Shown: piece by piece, positions 1 to 7,371 of the stretch
Numbering within the stretch: position 1 is the first letter of the stretch
How the letters are laid out: each line of letters opens with the position of its first letter
Assembly (NCBI GenBank): GCA_947565475.1
Contig: CANOGI010000018.1
Location: forward strand, 1-14,905
Source of the DNA: an uncultured Eubacteriaceae bacterium
Lineage (GTDB): Bacteria; Bacillota; Clostridia; Lachnospirales; CAG-274
DNA length: 14,905 bases
Direction: 5' to 3'
Position numbers and translations under genes: made by a program
The notes under the pieces: model-generated
Told to the model about the DNA's origin: nothing
The model's input: only the letters and a program-made list of their open reading frames with translations
Database searches by the model: none

Positions 1-47
1 ACTCTGAATACAAAGGCGAATACTTTCGCCGTCGGTTACGAGAATTT

Positions 48-78
48 TTGTTATATAAAAATTCGAGTAGTTTTGACT
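48..78. repeat. Repeat end related to the MITEs of this window (copy 1)
   Basis: A 31-base segment matches 5706-5736 at 27 of 31 positions without gaps. Its reverse complement contains AGTCAAAACTACTCGAA, which resembles the left terminal repeat of the MITE at 7750 (AGTCAAACTACTCGAA) apart from one inserted A. It may be the right end of an element whose body lies before the window. A small hairpin (GGCGA/TCGCC, 16-30) precedes it. No gene is visible in bases 1-123. Confidence 0.5.
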
Positions 79-123
79 CTTTGAGTAAGCAATGTTAATA
101 AGTAATTTTAGGGGAAATTTTAT

Positions 124-684
124 ATGAGAGTTATTTCAGGAAGCGCGAGAGGCTTAAAGCTTAAAGCGCCCAAAGGTCTTAATACACGTCCGACCGCCGA
201 CCGTATAAAGGAGTCTTTATTCAATATAATCGCCAATGACTTATATGATATTAATTTTCTTGACATTTTCAGCGGTTCAGGCGGGATTGGTATTGAGGCT
301 TTATCAAGGGGGGCGGCACAAGCCGTTTTTATAGACTCGTCAAAAGAAAGCGTCGAGATTATTTCGGAAAATCTCAAGGCGGCGAGACTTTACGATAAAG
401 CCCGTATTATTAAATCTGATGTGTTTTCCGCCGTTTCAAGGCTTGGCGGCGAGAAAAGAAAATTTGATATTATTTTTATGGATCCACCTTATGGTAAGGG
501 TCTTGTTGAGGAAACAATTAACGCCGTTAAAAAAGCGGATATTCTCGCCGAAAACGGTTTTATTATCGCTGAGCAGGCGTCTGATGAACCAGATATTTTG
601 ATTGAGCCTTTTAATGTTTTTAGAGTGAAAAATTATAACAAGATAAAAATGACTTTTATAGAATATAGTAAAGAACGTGTTTAA
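124..684 (+). CDS. rsmD: 16S rRNA (guanine(966)-N2)-methyltransferase RsmD
   Basis: This 186-residue protein is a SAM-dependent methyltransferase that makes m2G966 in 16S rRNA during assembly of the small ribosomal subunit. Seen directly: the N-terminal RVISGSARGLKL typical of RsmD, the SAM-binding loop LDIFSGSGGIGIEALSRGA near residues 46-64, and the catalytic DPPYG motif near residues 119-123. The length is usual for the family. The ATG at 124 follows AGGGGAAA at a suitable distance. It lies 69 bases before coaD, and the rsmD-coaD pair is common in Bacillota, so the two are probably co-transcribed. Confidence 0.95.
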   Translation: MRVISGSARGLKLKAPKGLNTRPTADRIKESLFNIIANDLYDINFLDIFSGSGGIGIEALSRGAAQAVFIDSSKESVEIISENLKAARLYDKARIIKSDVFSAVSRLGGEKRKFDIIFMDPPYGKGLVEETINAVKKADILAENGFIIAEQASDEPDILIEPFNVFRVKNYNKIKMTFIEYSKERV

Positions 685-753
685 TGAAGTTTTAGGCGGG
701 TCGGGGACGCGCTTTATAAGCTTTAAATGAATAGTTTTCGGAGGATTATACAA

Positions 754-1233
754 ATGAATAAAGCTGTTTATCCAGGGAGTTTTGACCCCACAACAAACGG
801 ACATCTTGATATTATTAAACGAGCGTCGAGTTTTGTGGACCAGCTTGTCGTAGGGGTTTTGGAGAATCCCTCAAAAACTCCCCTTTTTTCAATAAAAGAG
901 AGAGTAGAGCATCTGAAAACGCTTACGGATGAATTGAAAAATGTTGAGATTATGCCATTTTCGGGGCTTTTGAGTGATTTTGTCAAAAAAGTGGAGGCGA
1001 AACTTGTTATCAGGGGTTTAAGAGCCGTTTCTGACTTTGAGTATGAGTTTCAGATGGCACTTACGAACAGAAGCCTTAATGAGAATTTAGAGACTTTATT
1101 TATTCCGACAAGCACACAATTTTTATATTTAAGCTCAAGTGTTGTGAAAGAAATCGCGATGTTTGGCGGAGATATTTCCGATATGGTTCCCGATAAGATA
1201 CAAAGTGTTATTATTGATAAGTTTAGGATTTAA
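754..1233 (+). CDS. coaD: Phosphopantetheine adenylyltransferase CoaD
   Basis: This cytosolic enzyme transfers AMP from ATP to 4'-phosphopantetheine, giving dephospho-CoA, the penultimate step of coenzyme A synthesis. It has 159 residues, the family's normal size. Seen directly: the nucleotidyltransferase motif YPGSFDPTTNGH near the N-terminus, the central LVIRGLRAVSDFEYEFQMA block, and SSSVVKEIA near the C-terminus, matching the SSSxxRE signature with Lys for Arg. An in-frame ATG at 727 would add nine residues, but the ATG at 754 is preferred: it follows GGAGG at 740-744 and yields the conserved N-terminus. It lies between rsmD and a coiled-coil gene in what looks like one transcription unit. 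Confidence 0.96.
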   Translation: MNKAVYPGSFDPTTNGHLDIIKRASSFVDQLVVGVLENPSKTPLFSIKERVEHLKTLTDELKNVEIMPFSGLLSDFVKKVEAKLVIRGLRAVSDFEYEFQMALTNRSLNENLETLFIPTSTQFLYLSSSVVKEIAMFGGDISDMVPDKIQSVIIDKFRI

Positions 1234-1252
1234 CCGAGTTAGGAGGATTTTT

Positions 1253-1756
1253 ATGAATTCTATATTTGATTTGCTTGATGAGCTTGAGGATATGCTCGAC
1301 AGCGCGCCGACAAAGGCTTTCTCAAAGAAGATTTCTATTGACAGGGACGCTCTGTTTGAGCTTATTGGGGATATAAGGCTTAGTCTGCCGGTTGAGATAA
1401 AACAGGCGCAGAGAATCGCCGACAATTGTGATAAAATTATTAACGACGCTAATAATAAGGCGCAGAGTATTATTAAGGACGCTGAGGAAAAATGCGAGAG
1501 GCTTATAAGCGATAATGAGATTACCAAAAAGGCGAAAGAAGAGGCCGCGTTAATCACGGGAGAGGCTAAGGATACAGCGAGAGAGATGCGTATCGCCGCT
1601 GTTGAGTACGCTGATAATCTTTTAGAGCAGACGGAACAAAGCCTTAAAGGGTGTCTTGAGGAATTTTTGAAAATTTCAAGGGGTACTGAGGATTTTATAG
1701 CTAAAGAAATAGATATTGTATATAATAACAGGCAAGAACTTAGAGGCGGAAATTAA
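1253..1756 (+). CDS. Conserved coiled-coil protein of the clostridial coaD neighbourhood
   Basis: This 167-residue protein belongs to a family found beside coaD in Clostridia and often loosely named 'ATPase' or 'V-type ATPase subunit H/E-like'. Seen directly: a conserved N-terminus (FDLLDELEDMLD), a segment around residues 40-55 (LIGDIRLSLPVEIKQAQ), and a long charged helix from about residue 50 to 130, rich in Ala, Glu and Lys, predicted to be coiled coil. No Walker motif, signal peptide or membrane segment is visible, so enzymatic naming is not justified. A role as a structural or DivIVA-like scaffold is inference only. The ATG at 1253 follows AGGAGG at 1241-1246; an upstream in-frame start at 1163 lies inside coaD and lacks such a site. 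The coaD stop is 19 bases upstream, indicating an operon. Confidence 0.8.
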   Translation: MNSIFDLLDELEDMLDSAPTKAFSKKISIDRDALFELIGDIRLSLPVEIKQAQRIADNCDKIINDANNKAQSIIKDAEEKCERLISDNEITKKAKEEAALITGEAKDTAREMRIAAVEYADNLLEQTEQSLKGCLEEFLKISRGTEDFIAKEIDIVYNNRQELRGGN

Positions 1757-1795
1757 CGGACAACCCTCTTTGTTTAGTTTATGAGAGTTATCCGT
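1756..1795. terminator. Imperfect hairpin between convergent genes
   Basis: ACGGACAACCCTC (1756-1768) faces GAGAGTTATCCGT (1783-1795), with 11 of 13 positions pairing and two C-A mismatches. It lies between the end of the coiled-coil gene and the end of dnaB, where a bidirectional terminator is expected. Neither side has a clear T-run, so termination is inferred mainly from position. Confidence 0.3.
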
Positions 1796-1826
1796 TATGA
1801 TTGGATAAAAAAAATATATTTACACG

Positions 1827-3188
1827 TTAAAATTCTTTTTCCATATTTGCGAATTTTGTATATGCTCCAAGCCAGATTAAGTCAACGGTTCCTACGGGAC
1901 CGTTTCTTTGTTTAGCTATAATTACCTCAGCTTGGTTTTTCTTTTCGGTTTCTGGATTGTAGTACTCATCACGGTATATAAAAGCGACAAGGTCGGCGTC
2001 TTGCTCTATAGCGCCCGATTCTCTAAGATCTGAGAGCATGGGTCTGTGATCCGCTCTCGCCTCACAGGCTCGGCTTAACTGAGAAAGGGCTATTACAGGG
2101 GCGTTTACCTCACGGGCGATTGCTTTTAACGACCGCGAGATTTCGGAAATTTCCTGCTGACGCGAGTCATTTTTTCCGTGTCCGCTCATAAGCTGGAGAT
2201 AATCTATTATTATGAGTCCGAGGCCAGCGTCAAGTTTTAATTTTCGGCACATTGCCCTAAGCTGTACTGAGTTTATTCCTGGAATGTCGTTTATGTAGAT
2301 AGGCGCTTCTGAGATTTCGCCCGTTGCCTGCGCTATTTTTTCCCAGTCCTCGGAATTTAACCCTCCGGTTCTTAATTTTTGAGCGTCTATCATAGCTTGT
2401 GAACAGATTAATCTGTTAGCGAGCTGTTCTTTTGACATCTCAAGGCTGAAAATCGCTGTTGGGATTTTTTCATTTACAGCCGCGTTTAAAGCGATATTAA
2501 GCGCGAAAGCGGTTTTCCCCATTGAGGGTCTCGCCGCTATGAGTATCAAATCAGATGGGTGAAGTCCCGCCGTTTTATAGTCAAAGTCACGAAAACCTGT
2601 TTTTATACCTGTTATTTTTTCCGTAGAGTAATATATCTCTTCTATTTTATCTATAGTTGAAATCAAAATATCGTTTATATGGGTAAAATCCTCTGATTTC
2701 TGATTTTGAAGGATAGAAAAAATACTTTGTTCCGCCGTATTTAAAACATCGTCCAAGTTATCGCGAGCGGAGTAGCTTTTTTCGGAAATAAGGGCGGAAG
2801 CTTTTATCAATTTCCTCAATATGGATTTTTCATACACTATTTTTATATAATCGTTTATTCTCGCGCTTGTGGAGACTGTTCCGGCGAGTTCCGCTATATA
2901 GTTTATTCCGCCGACTTGCTCAAGTACTCCGTTTTTCTCAAGCTTGTTTTTTAGCGTTATTAAGTCAACCTGTATATTTTCACTGAAAAGCTCGGTTATC
3001 GCCTCAAAAATAACTTTATGGTCGGGACGATAAAAATCGTCTCCGTTTAATTTCTCAAACGCCGAGCTTATTCCCTCGTTGTCAAAAAGCATACAGCCTA
3101 AAACGGCCTGTTCGGCGTCTTGGTCGTGAGGAGGTATTTTGTTTACGTATATATTCTCGTTTTTCGCCGTATTTGTATTTTCAGGCAT
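1827..3188 (-). CDS. dnaB: Replicative DNA helicase DnaB
   Basis: This hexameric 5'-3' helicase (DnaC in Bacillus naming) unwinds DNA at the replication fork and recruits primase. It has 453 residues, a full-length size. Seen directly: the N-terminal DnaB domain (PPHDQDAEQAVLGCMLFD near residues 19-36), the linker region, and the RecA-like C-terminal domain with Walker A ARPSMGKTAFALN near residue 220, Walker B IIIDYLQLM, and the LSDLRESGAIEQDADLVAFIYRD block. No intein or frameshift is seen. The start at 3188 follows AGGAGG (minus strand) by 7 bases. It is last in the gdpP-rplI-dnaB block, 92 bases after rplI, an arrangement shared across Bacillota. Confidence 0.97.
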   Translation of the reverse strand: MPENTNTAKNENIYVNKIPPHDQDAEQAVLGCMLFDNEGISSAFEKLNGDDFYRPDHKVIFEAITELFSENIQVDLITLKNKLEKNGVLEQVGGINYIAELAGTVSTSARINDYIKIVYEKSILRKLIKASALISEKSYSARDNLDDVLNTAEQSIFSILQNQKSEDFTHINDILISTIDKIEEIYYSTEKITGIKTGFRDFDYKTAGLHPSDLILIAARPSMGKTAFALNIALNAAVNEKIPTAIFSLEMSKEQLANRLICSQAMIDAQKLRTGGLNSEDWEKIAQATGEISEAPIYINDIPGINSVQLRAMCRKLKLDAGLGLIIIDYLQLMSGHGKNDSRQQEISEISRSLKAIAREVNAPVIALSQLSRACEARADHRPMLSDLRESGAIEQDADLVAFIYRDEYYNPETEKKNQAEVIIAKQRNGPVGTVDLIWLGAYTKFANMEKEF

Positions 3189-3233
3189 GGTTTTTACCTC
3201 CTAATCTAAAATAAGTTTAAAAATTTAGTTTTA

Positions 3234-3258
3234 ATATACGCTATTAAGATGCGTATAT
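3234..3258 (-). terminator. Hairpin between rplI and dnaB
   Basis: A perfect 8-bp inverted repeat, ATATACGC (3234-3241) and GCGTATAT (3251-3258), has a 9-base loop. Read in the direction of transcription it is followed by an interrupted A/T-rich stretch rather than a clean T-run. It may partly attenuate dnaB expression relative to rplI or stabilise the rplI mRNA end; both are inference. Confidence 0.35.
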
Positions 3259-3280
3259 GCTTTGGATTTTAGAATATATT

Positions 3281-3730
3281 TTAATGAAGCTCGACTATTT
3301 TTACCGAGAGTTTAGCCGTAACTTTTGTGTGAAGCTTTATGTCCACGGTTTTTTCCCCAATCGCTTTTATTGAGTCGTTTACAACTATTTTCTTTTTATC
3401 TATGTCAAGATTATGCTGTTCTTTCAGTGCCGAGCTTATTTCCTTATTTGTGACAGCGCCGAAAAGTTTACCGTTATTGCCTGTTTTTACGGCTATTGTA
3501 ACGGAGATGTCGTCTATTTTACCGCTGAGTTCTTTAGCTTTGGCGTATTCCTCGGCTTTTCTATCCTCTTCGGCTTTTTTTCTATGCTCAAGCTGTTTTA
3601 AATTATTAGGGGTCGCCTCAAGCGCTTTATTTTTAGCGAAGAGAAAATTCCTCGCGTATCCGTCGCTGGCGTTTATCACCTGGTCCTTTTTTCCTACACC
3701 CTTTATATCTTCAAGTAATATTACTTTCAT
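3281..3730 (-). CDS. rplI: Large ribosomal subunit protein bL9
   Basis: bL9 binds domain V of 23S rRNA near the base of the L1 stalk. The 149-residue length is normal. Seen directly: the N-terminal rRNA-binding domain MKVILLEDIKGVGKKDQVINASDGYARNFL (given here in pieces: MKVILLEDIKGVGKK, then GYARNFL), the long charged connecting helix (residues about 42-75), and the C-terminal domain containing GKLFGAVTNKEIS. Its ATG is only 2 bases beyond the gdpP stop, and its AGGAGG site lies within the end of gdpP, so the two are probably translationally coupled. This gdpP-rplI coupling is a common Bacillota arrangement. Confidence 0.97.
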   Translation of the reverse strand: MKVILLEDIKGVGKKDQVINASDGYARNFLFAKNKALEATPNNLKQLEHRKKAEEDRKAEEYAKAKELSGKIDDISVTIAVKTGNNGKLFGAVTNKEISSALKEQHNLDIDKKKIVVNDSIKAIGEKTVDIKLHTKVTAKLSVKIVELH

Positions 3731-3732
3731 TG

Positions 3733-5487
3733 TTATTTTACCTCCTGTAAATATTCATTTATCGCTAATTTTAACATCATCAGCGCTTTTTCAATATCGG
3801 TCTCATTTATCTGCGCCGCCGAAACGGTTTGATGTCCTCCTCCGCCGAGCTTTTCCATTATAACCTGTACATTTATTTTACCTAAACTTCTCGCGCTTAT
3901 ATTTATTTTACACTTATTTTGACAAAGAACGAAAGAAGCTTCTATACCTTTTATATTTAAAAGCTCATCTGACACCTGAGCGGCGAGGAGAGGTGGATTC
4001 TCAACATTTGATTCTGATATGGCTATTGCCATATTATCATTAAAGGTTTTCATACCCTCAATTGCTTTCGCTTTTAAAGAGTAATACTCTATTGAGTTTT
4101 GGAAAAGTATCTTAACTCTAATAGTGTCAGCGCCTTTTCGTTTTAAATAAGCCGCTACCTCAAAGGTTTTCGTTCCTGTTTTAAAAGCGAAATTTTTTGT
4201 GTCAACGGTTATCCCCGCCAGAAGTCCGTCAGCTTCCACGTTTGACAGGGATATATCCTTATTAACATATAGGAACATTTCCGTTATAAGCTCGCATGTT
4301 GAGGAGGCGTAAGGCTCATGATACGTTAAAACAGCGTTTTCTATAAATTCTGCTCCTTTGCGGTGATGGTCGAAAACTACAATTTTATTTATCTTGTCGA
4401 TAAGTTCGGGAAATTCACATATGCTTTGTTTATAGGTGTCAAGGACTATAAGCAATGTGTTTTCCTTTATTTTAGACAATGCCTCGTCACTGTTTACAAA
4501 GGCTGTCTCAGCGTAGTCAGTTTCTGTAATGAGACGTTCGTAAAAAGACTTTATACTTGTCGTTATTTTATTTAAAACTATATTACATTCTTTGCCTACG
4601 GAACGCGCTATTTTATAAACGCCTATTTCCGAACCTATACAATCCAGATCTGAGTTTTTATGCCCCATTATAAGGACATTTGAGCATTCCTGGATTAAGT
4701 CCATTAAGGCGAATGCTTTTACTCTCGCTCGAACTCGTGTATTTATATTTAATTCAATTGAGTTTCCGCCGAAAAATGTATAGTTGTCGCCGTCTTTTAT
4801 AAGCGCCTGATCTCCCCCGCGGCTTAACGCTAAATCTATAGCCGCTCTGGCGTATTCCATAGAGTGGTTTAAAGTCTTTCCGTTTATGCCTATGCCTATG
4901 CTTAAAGTTATGGGAAACTTATTGCCCATATCAATTTCCCGTATTTTGTCAAGAATTGAGAACTTTGTTTCTTTTAAATAATTAAGTTTATCCTGTGAGA
5001 ATATAAATATATATTTATCTTTTTCAAGTTTTTTTACAATTACGACTATTCCGTCAGCCATAGACTTTATTTTTCTGTCAATTATCGCCGTTAATAGAGG
5101 GTGTTTTACACCTTCGACGCTATCAAGTACCTCAGCGTAATTGTCTATGAAAATTAAAGACACGGCTACTTTGTTAATCTCACATGAGTTATTTGAGGCG
5201 CATTCGTTTAATATTAAAAAAACGTTATAATATTTTTTATCGGAGCCGTCGTCTGCCTCGATGGGAGAGGTATAGACTTTATAGCATTTCGCCCGTATTA
5301 CGGCTTTTTGCTCTTTTATATCGGCGTTATAGCTGTCGATAAGGTCGTTTAACTTTAACTCGTTCTTTTTGTTTTCTTTTATACTAAATTCCTCGTTGAA
5401 TTTATGATTTGAGAAAACTATATTAAGATTTGAGTCAATTACCGCGTAAGGAAACAGGTATTCATTGCCGGACATATTTTTTACCAT
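3733..5487 (-). CDS. gdpP: GdpP-type cyclic-di-AMP phosphodiesterase (PAS-GGDEF-DHH/DHHA1) lacking membrane helices
   Basis: GdpP hydrolyses cyclic di-AMP to pApA and so affects cell-wall and potassium homeostasis. Seen in the 584 residues: a PAS-like segment (about 10-110), a degenerate GGDEF domain with RGGDQ at 223-227, and a DHH-DHHA1 unit. Its metal-site residues look intact: GHKNSDLD at 275-282, VLD ending at Asp350, DHHRKG from 373, VDTKNFAF from Asp429, and GGGGHQ near 548-553. Typical GdpP has about 650-670 residues and starts with two transmembrane helices; here the protein starts directly at the PAS region. The ATG at 5487 has a good AAGGAG site, so this start looks genuine. In frame, the sequence is open only to a stop at 5554-5556 and encodes no hydrophobic segment. 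The protein is predicted to be cytosolic. It heads the gdpP-rplI-dnaB block. Confidence 0.9.
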   Translation of the reverse strand: MVKNMSGNEYLFPYAVIDSNLNIVFSNHKFNEEFSIKENKKNELKLNDLIDSYNADIKEQKAVIRAKCYKVYTSPIEADDGSDKKYYNVFLILNECASNNSCEINKVAVSLIFIDNYAEVLDSVEGVKHPLLTAIIDRKIKSMADGIVVIVKKLEKDKYIFIFSQDKLNYLKETKFSILDKIREIDMGNKFPITLSIGIGINGKTLNHSMEYARAAIDLALSRGGDQALIKDGDNYTFFGGNSIELNINTRVRARVKAFALMDLIQECSNVLIMGHKNSDLDCIGSEIGVYKIARSVGKECNIVLNKITTSIKSFYERLITETDYAETAFVNSDEALSKIKENTLLIVLDTYKQSICEFPELIDKINKIVVFDHHRKGAEFIENAVLTYHEPYASSTCELITEMFLYVNKDISLSNVEADGLLAGITVDTKNFAFKTGTKTFEVAAYLKRKGADTIRVKILFQNSIEYYSLKAKAIEGMKTFNDNMAIAISESNVENPPLLAAQVSDELLNIKGIEASFVLCQNKCKINISARSLGKINVQVIMEKLGGGGHQTVSAAQINETDIEKALMMLKLAINEYLQEVK

Positions 5488-5669
5488 TATAAAAAACTCC
5501 TTAAAATCTTGATAAAGATTATTTATATATAGACGATATGTAAAATATCGCTGTTACGCCCCGGGAGTGAACATTTTAACGTGTATCATCCGGAGGCTGG
5601 ATATATTTTGTGATTTATTTAATTAAATAGTTTTGAGTTAAATAATTTTTCTTTATTTTAACCGATGTA

Positions 5670-5703
5670 GGAAGTCCCACGCTTTTTAAGCGGTGGAACT
5701 TCC
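5670..5703. repeat. IS200/IS605-like terminal hairpin (element remnant)
   Basis: GGAAGTCCCACGC (5670-5682) pairs with GCGGTGGAACTTCC (5690-5703) around a short TTTTTAA loop, with one C-A mismatch and one bulged base. From memory, this form (AAGTCCCACGC...GCGGTGG.ACTTCC) resembles the subterminal hairpin at the right end of IS200/IS605 elements, downstream of tnpB. No tnpA or tnpB gene is present. A GC-richer patch at 5555-5605 stands out from its AT-rich surroundings and may belong to the same remnant. The function is inferred from sequence shape only. Confidence 0.45.
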
Positions 5704-5705
5704 TC

Positions 5706-5736
5706 TTGTTATACAAAAATTGGAGTAGTCTTGCCT
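5706..5736. repeat. Repeat end related to the MITEs of this window (copy 2)
   Basis: It matches 48-78 at 27 of 31 bases (shared core TTGTTATA, AAAAATT, GAGTAGT). It starts 2 bases after the IS605-like hairpin, so the hairpin and this repeat may be parts of one element. Copy 1 also follows a small hairpin. Confidence 0.5.
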
Positions 5737-5756
5737 TTACATTGGAGCTCTATACC

Positions 5757-5798
5757 GCTAAATGTCGTTTAATCCGAGGATAAAAATTTTTAAACGTT
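5757..5798. repeat. 42-base dispersed repeat, copy A
   Basis: It aligns without gaps to 8975-9016 with 35 of 42 identical bases; all seven differences are transitions. Within it, CGTTTAA and TTAAACG form a 7-bp stem around an 18-base loop containing TCCGAG. No coding function is seen. The rest of the gap 5488-5950 is AT-rich and shows no gene. Confidence 0.55.
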
Positions 5799-5950
5799 TT
5801 GCTGAGTAAATTTTTATAGACGGAGAAACTTTTGATAATGTCAAAGCTCATACTAATTGTTCAATATTTAGCGTCAAATTATTTTTAGCGCAATTTACGG
5901 AAAGTTAAAAAGAGCGTTTATCCGATAATTTGTATTCGGACGAGTAAATG

Positions 5951-6262
5951 TTAAACATTACGGGACAAATGTCTTAAAAGAGAAGCCGTGTCGGTATACA
6001 TTGATTGTTTTTCATCAAGTATTCCGAGTCTTAATTTCTTTACGGCTCTTATATCTATACTGCTGTGTGAAAACCCAAGACGATTTGAAAGCATATAGGT
6101 TATTATGATTAAGTCTGAGAGCAGTTCTTTTCTTTCTATTAAATTCGCGTCTTCCGCCGAAAGATTTGTGTATAAGTCCGCTACGTTTGTCAGTAGCTGG
6201 TTTTTTAACATTTCTATCAGGCGTATATTTTTTGTTATATCAAAGTCCTGTGCGATTCCCAT
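5951..6262 (-). CDS. MazG-like family protein
   Basis: This small 103-residue, mostly helical protein resembles the short 'MazG-like' proteins of Clostridia (FDITKNIRLIEMLKNQLL near residues 7-24, then ELLSDLIIITYMLSNRLGFS near 47-66). These proteins lie near gdpP, rplI and dnaB in many Clostridium genomes, which supports the call. Full MazG proteins hydrolyse NTPs through an EExxE...ExxD metal site. Here only scattered acidic residues are visible, so catalytic activity is doubtful and the function is unknown. The ATG at 6262 follows GGGGGAT. In related genomes a DUF2232 (YybS-like) membrane protein gene often lies between this gene and gdpP; here that place is taken by a gene-free, repeat-containing gap. 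Confidence 0.65.
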   Translation of the reverse strand: MGIAQDFDITKNIRLIEMLKNQLLTNVADLYTNLSAEDANLIERKELLSDLIIITYMLSNRLGFSHSSIDIRAVKKLRLGILDEKQSMYTDTASLLRHLSRNV

Positions 6263-6311
6263 AAAAAATATCCCCCGTTTGAGTAATGAAAATACATAAG
6301 ACTTAAAAAAC

Positions 6312-6402
6312 TACGGCGAAACAATAAATTAATAAAATAAAATTTGATGTACCTAATAAATTATTTTATTGTCTTGTTCTGAAAAACTCTTGAATCGCCG
6401 TA
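6312..6402. repeat. Spaced inverted repeat (TACGGCGA / TCGCCGTA)
   Basis: TACGGCGA (6312-6319) and TCGCCGTA (6395-6402) are exact 8-bp inverted copies 75 bases apart. Imperfect pairing continues outside (AAAAAACT against AGGTTTTT) and inside (CAATAAATTA... against ...TATTTTATTG). The gap 6263-6546 between the MazG-like gene and pheA holds no gene. This could be a small palindromic element or a structured RNA end. Confidence 0.35.
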
Positions 6403-6471
6403 ATAGGTTTTTATGTTTATAGAGTCTGATATGTATTTTTTATGTTGTAAATTTTCAGAATTTCTTTTGAG

Positions 6472-6514
6472 AATATTTATAAAATAAATCCCCAATATTT
6501 GTTTTATAAATATT
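6472..6514. repeat. 13-bp perfect AT inverted repeat downstream of pheA
   Basis: AATATTTATAAAA (6472-6484) and TTTTATAAATATT (6502-6514) are perfect inverted copies around a 17-base loop. It lies 33-75 bases beyond the pheA stop. The stem is only A/T, and the T-run follows on the + strand, not in the pheA direction. A role as mRNA 3' end or terminator for pheA is possible but weakly supported. Confidence 0.35.
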
Positions 6515-6546
6515 TTTAACAATTATAACATATATTTTTTTTAATT

Positions 6547-7371
6547 TCAACGGTAGTCGTATACGGGATAAGAACCTAAATTTTTAAAAAATGACGTTTT
6601 TCGCCGTACCATTGAGAGACAGTTTTTTACATCTTCGGGCGAGCCGTTATTCTCCAGATCCGTAAAGAAAACGTATTCTTCCGCTTTGTTTCGCATAGGC
6701 CGTGAAATGATTTTGGTCATATTTAAATCCCATATCTCAAATAAGTTTAATATTTTGCACAGCGTTCCTGGAGAATTGTCAGTTGAAAACGCTATGGAGA
6801 TTTTTTGGGAGTCAAGATTTTTCGCGGTGTCATTTTTGGACAAAATGGCGAATTGAGTAAAATTTTGAGTGTCGCTCTGTATGTTTTTATGAAGTATCTT
6901 CAAGTCATAGATTTCCGCTATTCTTGAAAGACCTATCGCCGCACAGTCATCACCATTGTGTTTTATTATTTTACCGCCGTCAGCCGTTGAGTTTGTGCTT
7001 ATCAATTCGGCGTTTGGATAATTTTTTATAAGAAAAGGACGGCATTGCGCTAATCCCTGAGGGTGGGAATAAATTTTTTTTATTTTACCTGGGTTGGTTT
7101 CTTTTTTAATTATCATATTTTGCTCAATGGGTAAATTTATTTGTCCCTGTATATATAAATCAGCGTCAAAAATCACGCTGTCTACGGTTATATTGACACA
7201 TCCCTCAGTTGAGTTTTCTATGGGAACAACGCATTTATCGGTTTTACCGCTCTCAACACTGTCGATTACTTCCCAGATGGTTGGAAAAGGCTCTGTCTCG
7301 CTTATATCGGCGATTTTCAAGACCGCTTGCTCGCTGAAGGTGCCTTTAGGCCCTAAATATCCTACTTTCAT
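6547..7371 (-). CDS. pheA: Prephenate dehydratase (PDT-ACT)
   Basis: This 274-residue enzyme converts prephenate to phenylpyruvate in phenylalanine synthesis. Seen directly: the PDT domain (GYLGPKGTFSEQA at 4-16; PIENSTEGCVNITVD at 50-64; HPQGLAQC at 103-110), followed by an ACT domain (about 190-274) with SPGTLCKILNLF and NMTKIISRP. There is no chorismate mutase domain. Two family-conserved positions differ: the TRF motif reads T172-Q173-F174, and the ESRP effector motif reads I222-S-R-P. Both were confirmed at codon level (CAA and ATT). The catalytic Thr is kept, so activity is likely, but feedback by phenylalanine may be altered (inference). The ATG at 7371 follows TAAGGAG. The gene stands alone, with AT-rich non-coding DNA on both sides. 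Confidence 0.93.
   Translation of the reverse strand: MKVGYLGPKGTFSEQAVLKIADISETEPFPTIWEVIDSVESGKTDKCVVPIENSTEGCVNITVDSVIFDADLYIQGQINLPIEQNMIIKKETNPGKIKKIYSHPQGLAQCRPFLIKNYPNAELISTNSTADGGKIIKHNGDDCAAIGLSRIAEIYDLKILHKNIQSDTQNFTQFAILSKNDTAKNLDSQKISIAFSTDNSPGTLCKILNLFEIWDLNMTKIISRPMRNKAEEYVFFTDLENNGSPEDVKNCLSMVRRKTSFFKNLGSYPVYDYR

Noticed and set aside
727..753. Earlier ATG for coaD
   Set aside because: It adds residues not found in CoaD and overlaps the ribosome binding site that serves the ATG at 754.
1135..1557. Minus-strand 140-codon frame over coaD and the coiled-coil gene
   Set aside because: Ser/Leu/Ile-rich shadow of two real genes on the other strand.
3339..3863. Plus-strand 174-codon frame opposite rplI
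   Set aside because: It is the antisense of rplI and the end of gdpP, both firmly identified; low-complexity Ser/Leu/Phe composition.
5530..5616. Possible remnant of a TnpB C-terminus (short frame LRPGSEHFNVYHPEAGYIL)
   Set aside because: The frame is under 30 codons and no zinc-finger or RuvC motif is present; it cannot be tied to TnpB from sequence alone, although the local GC rise remains odd.
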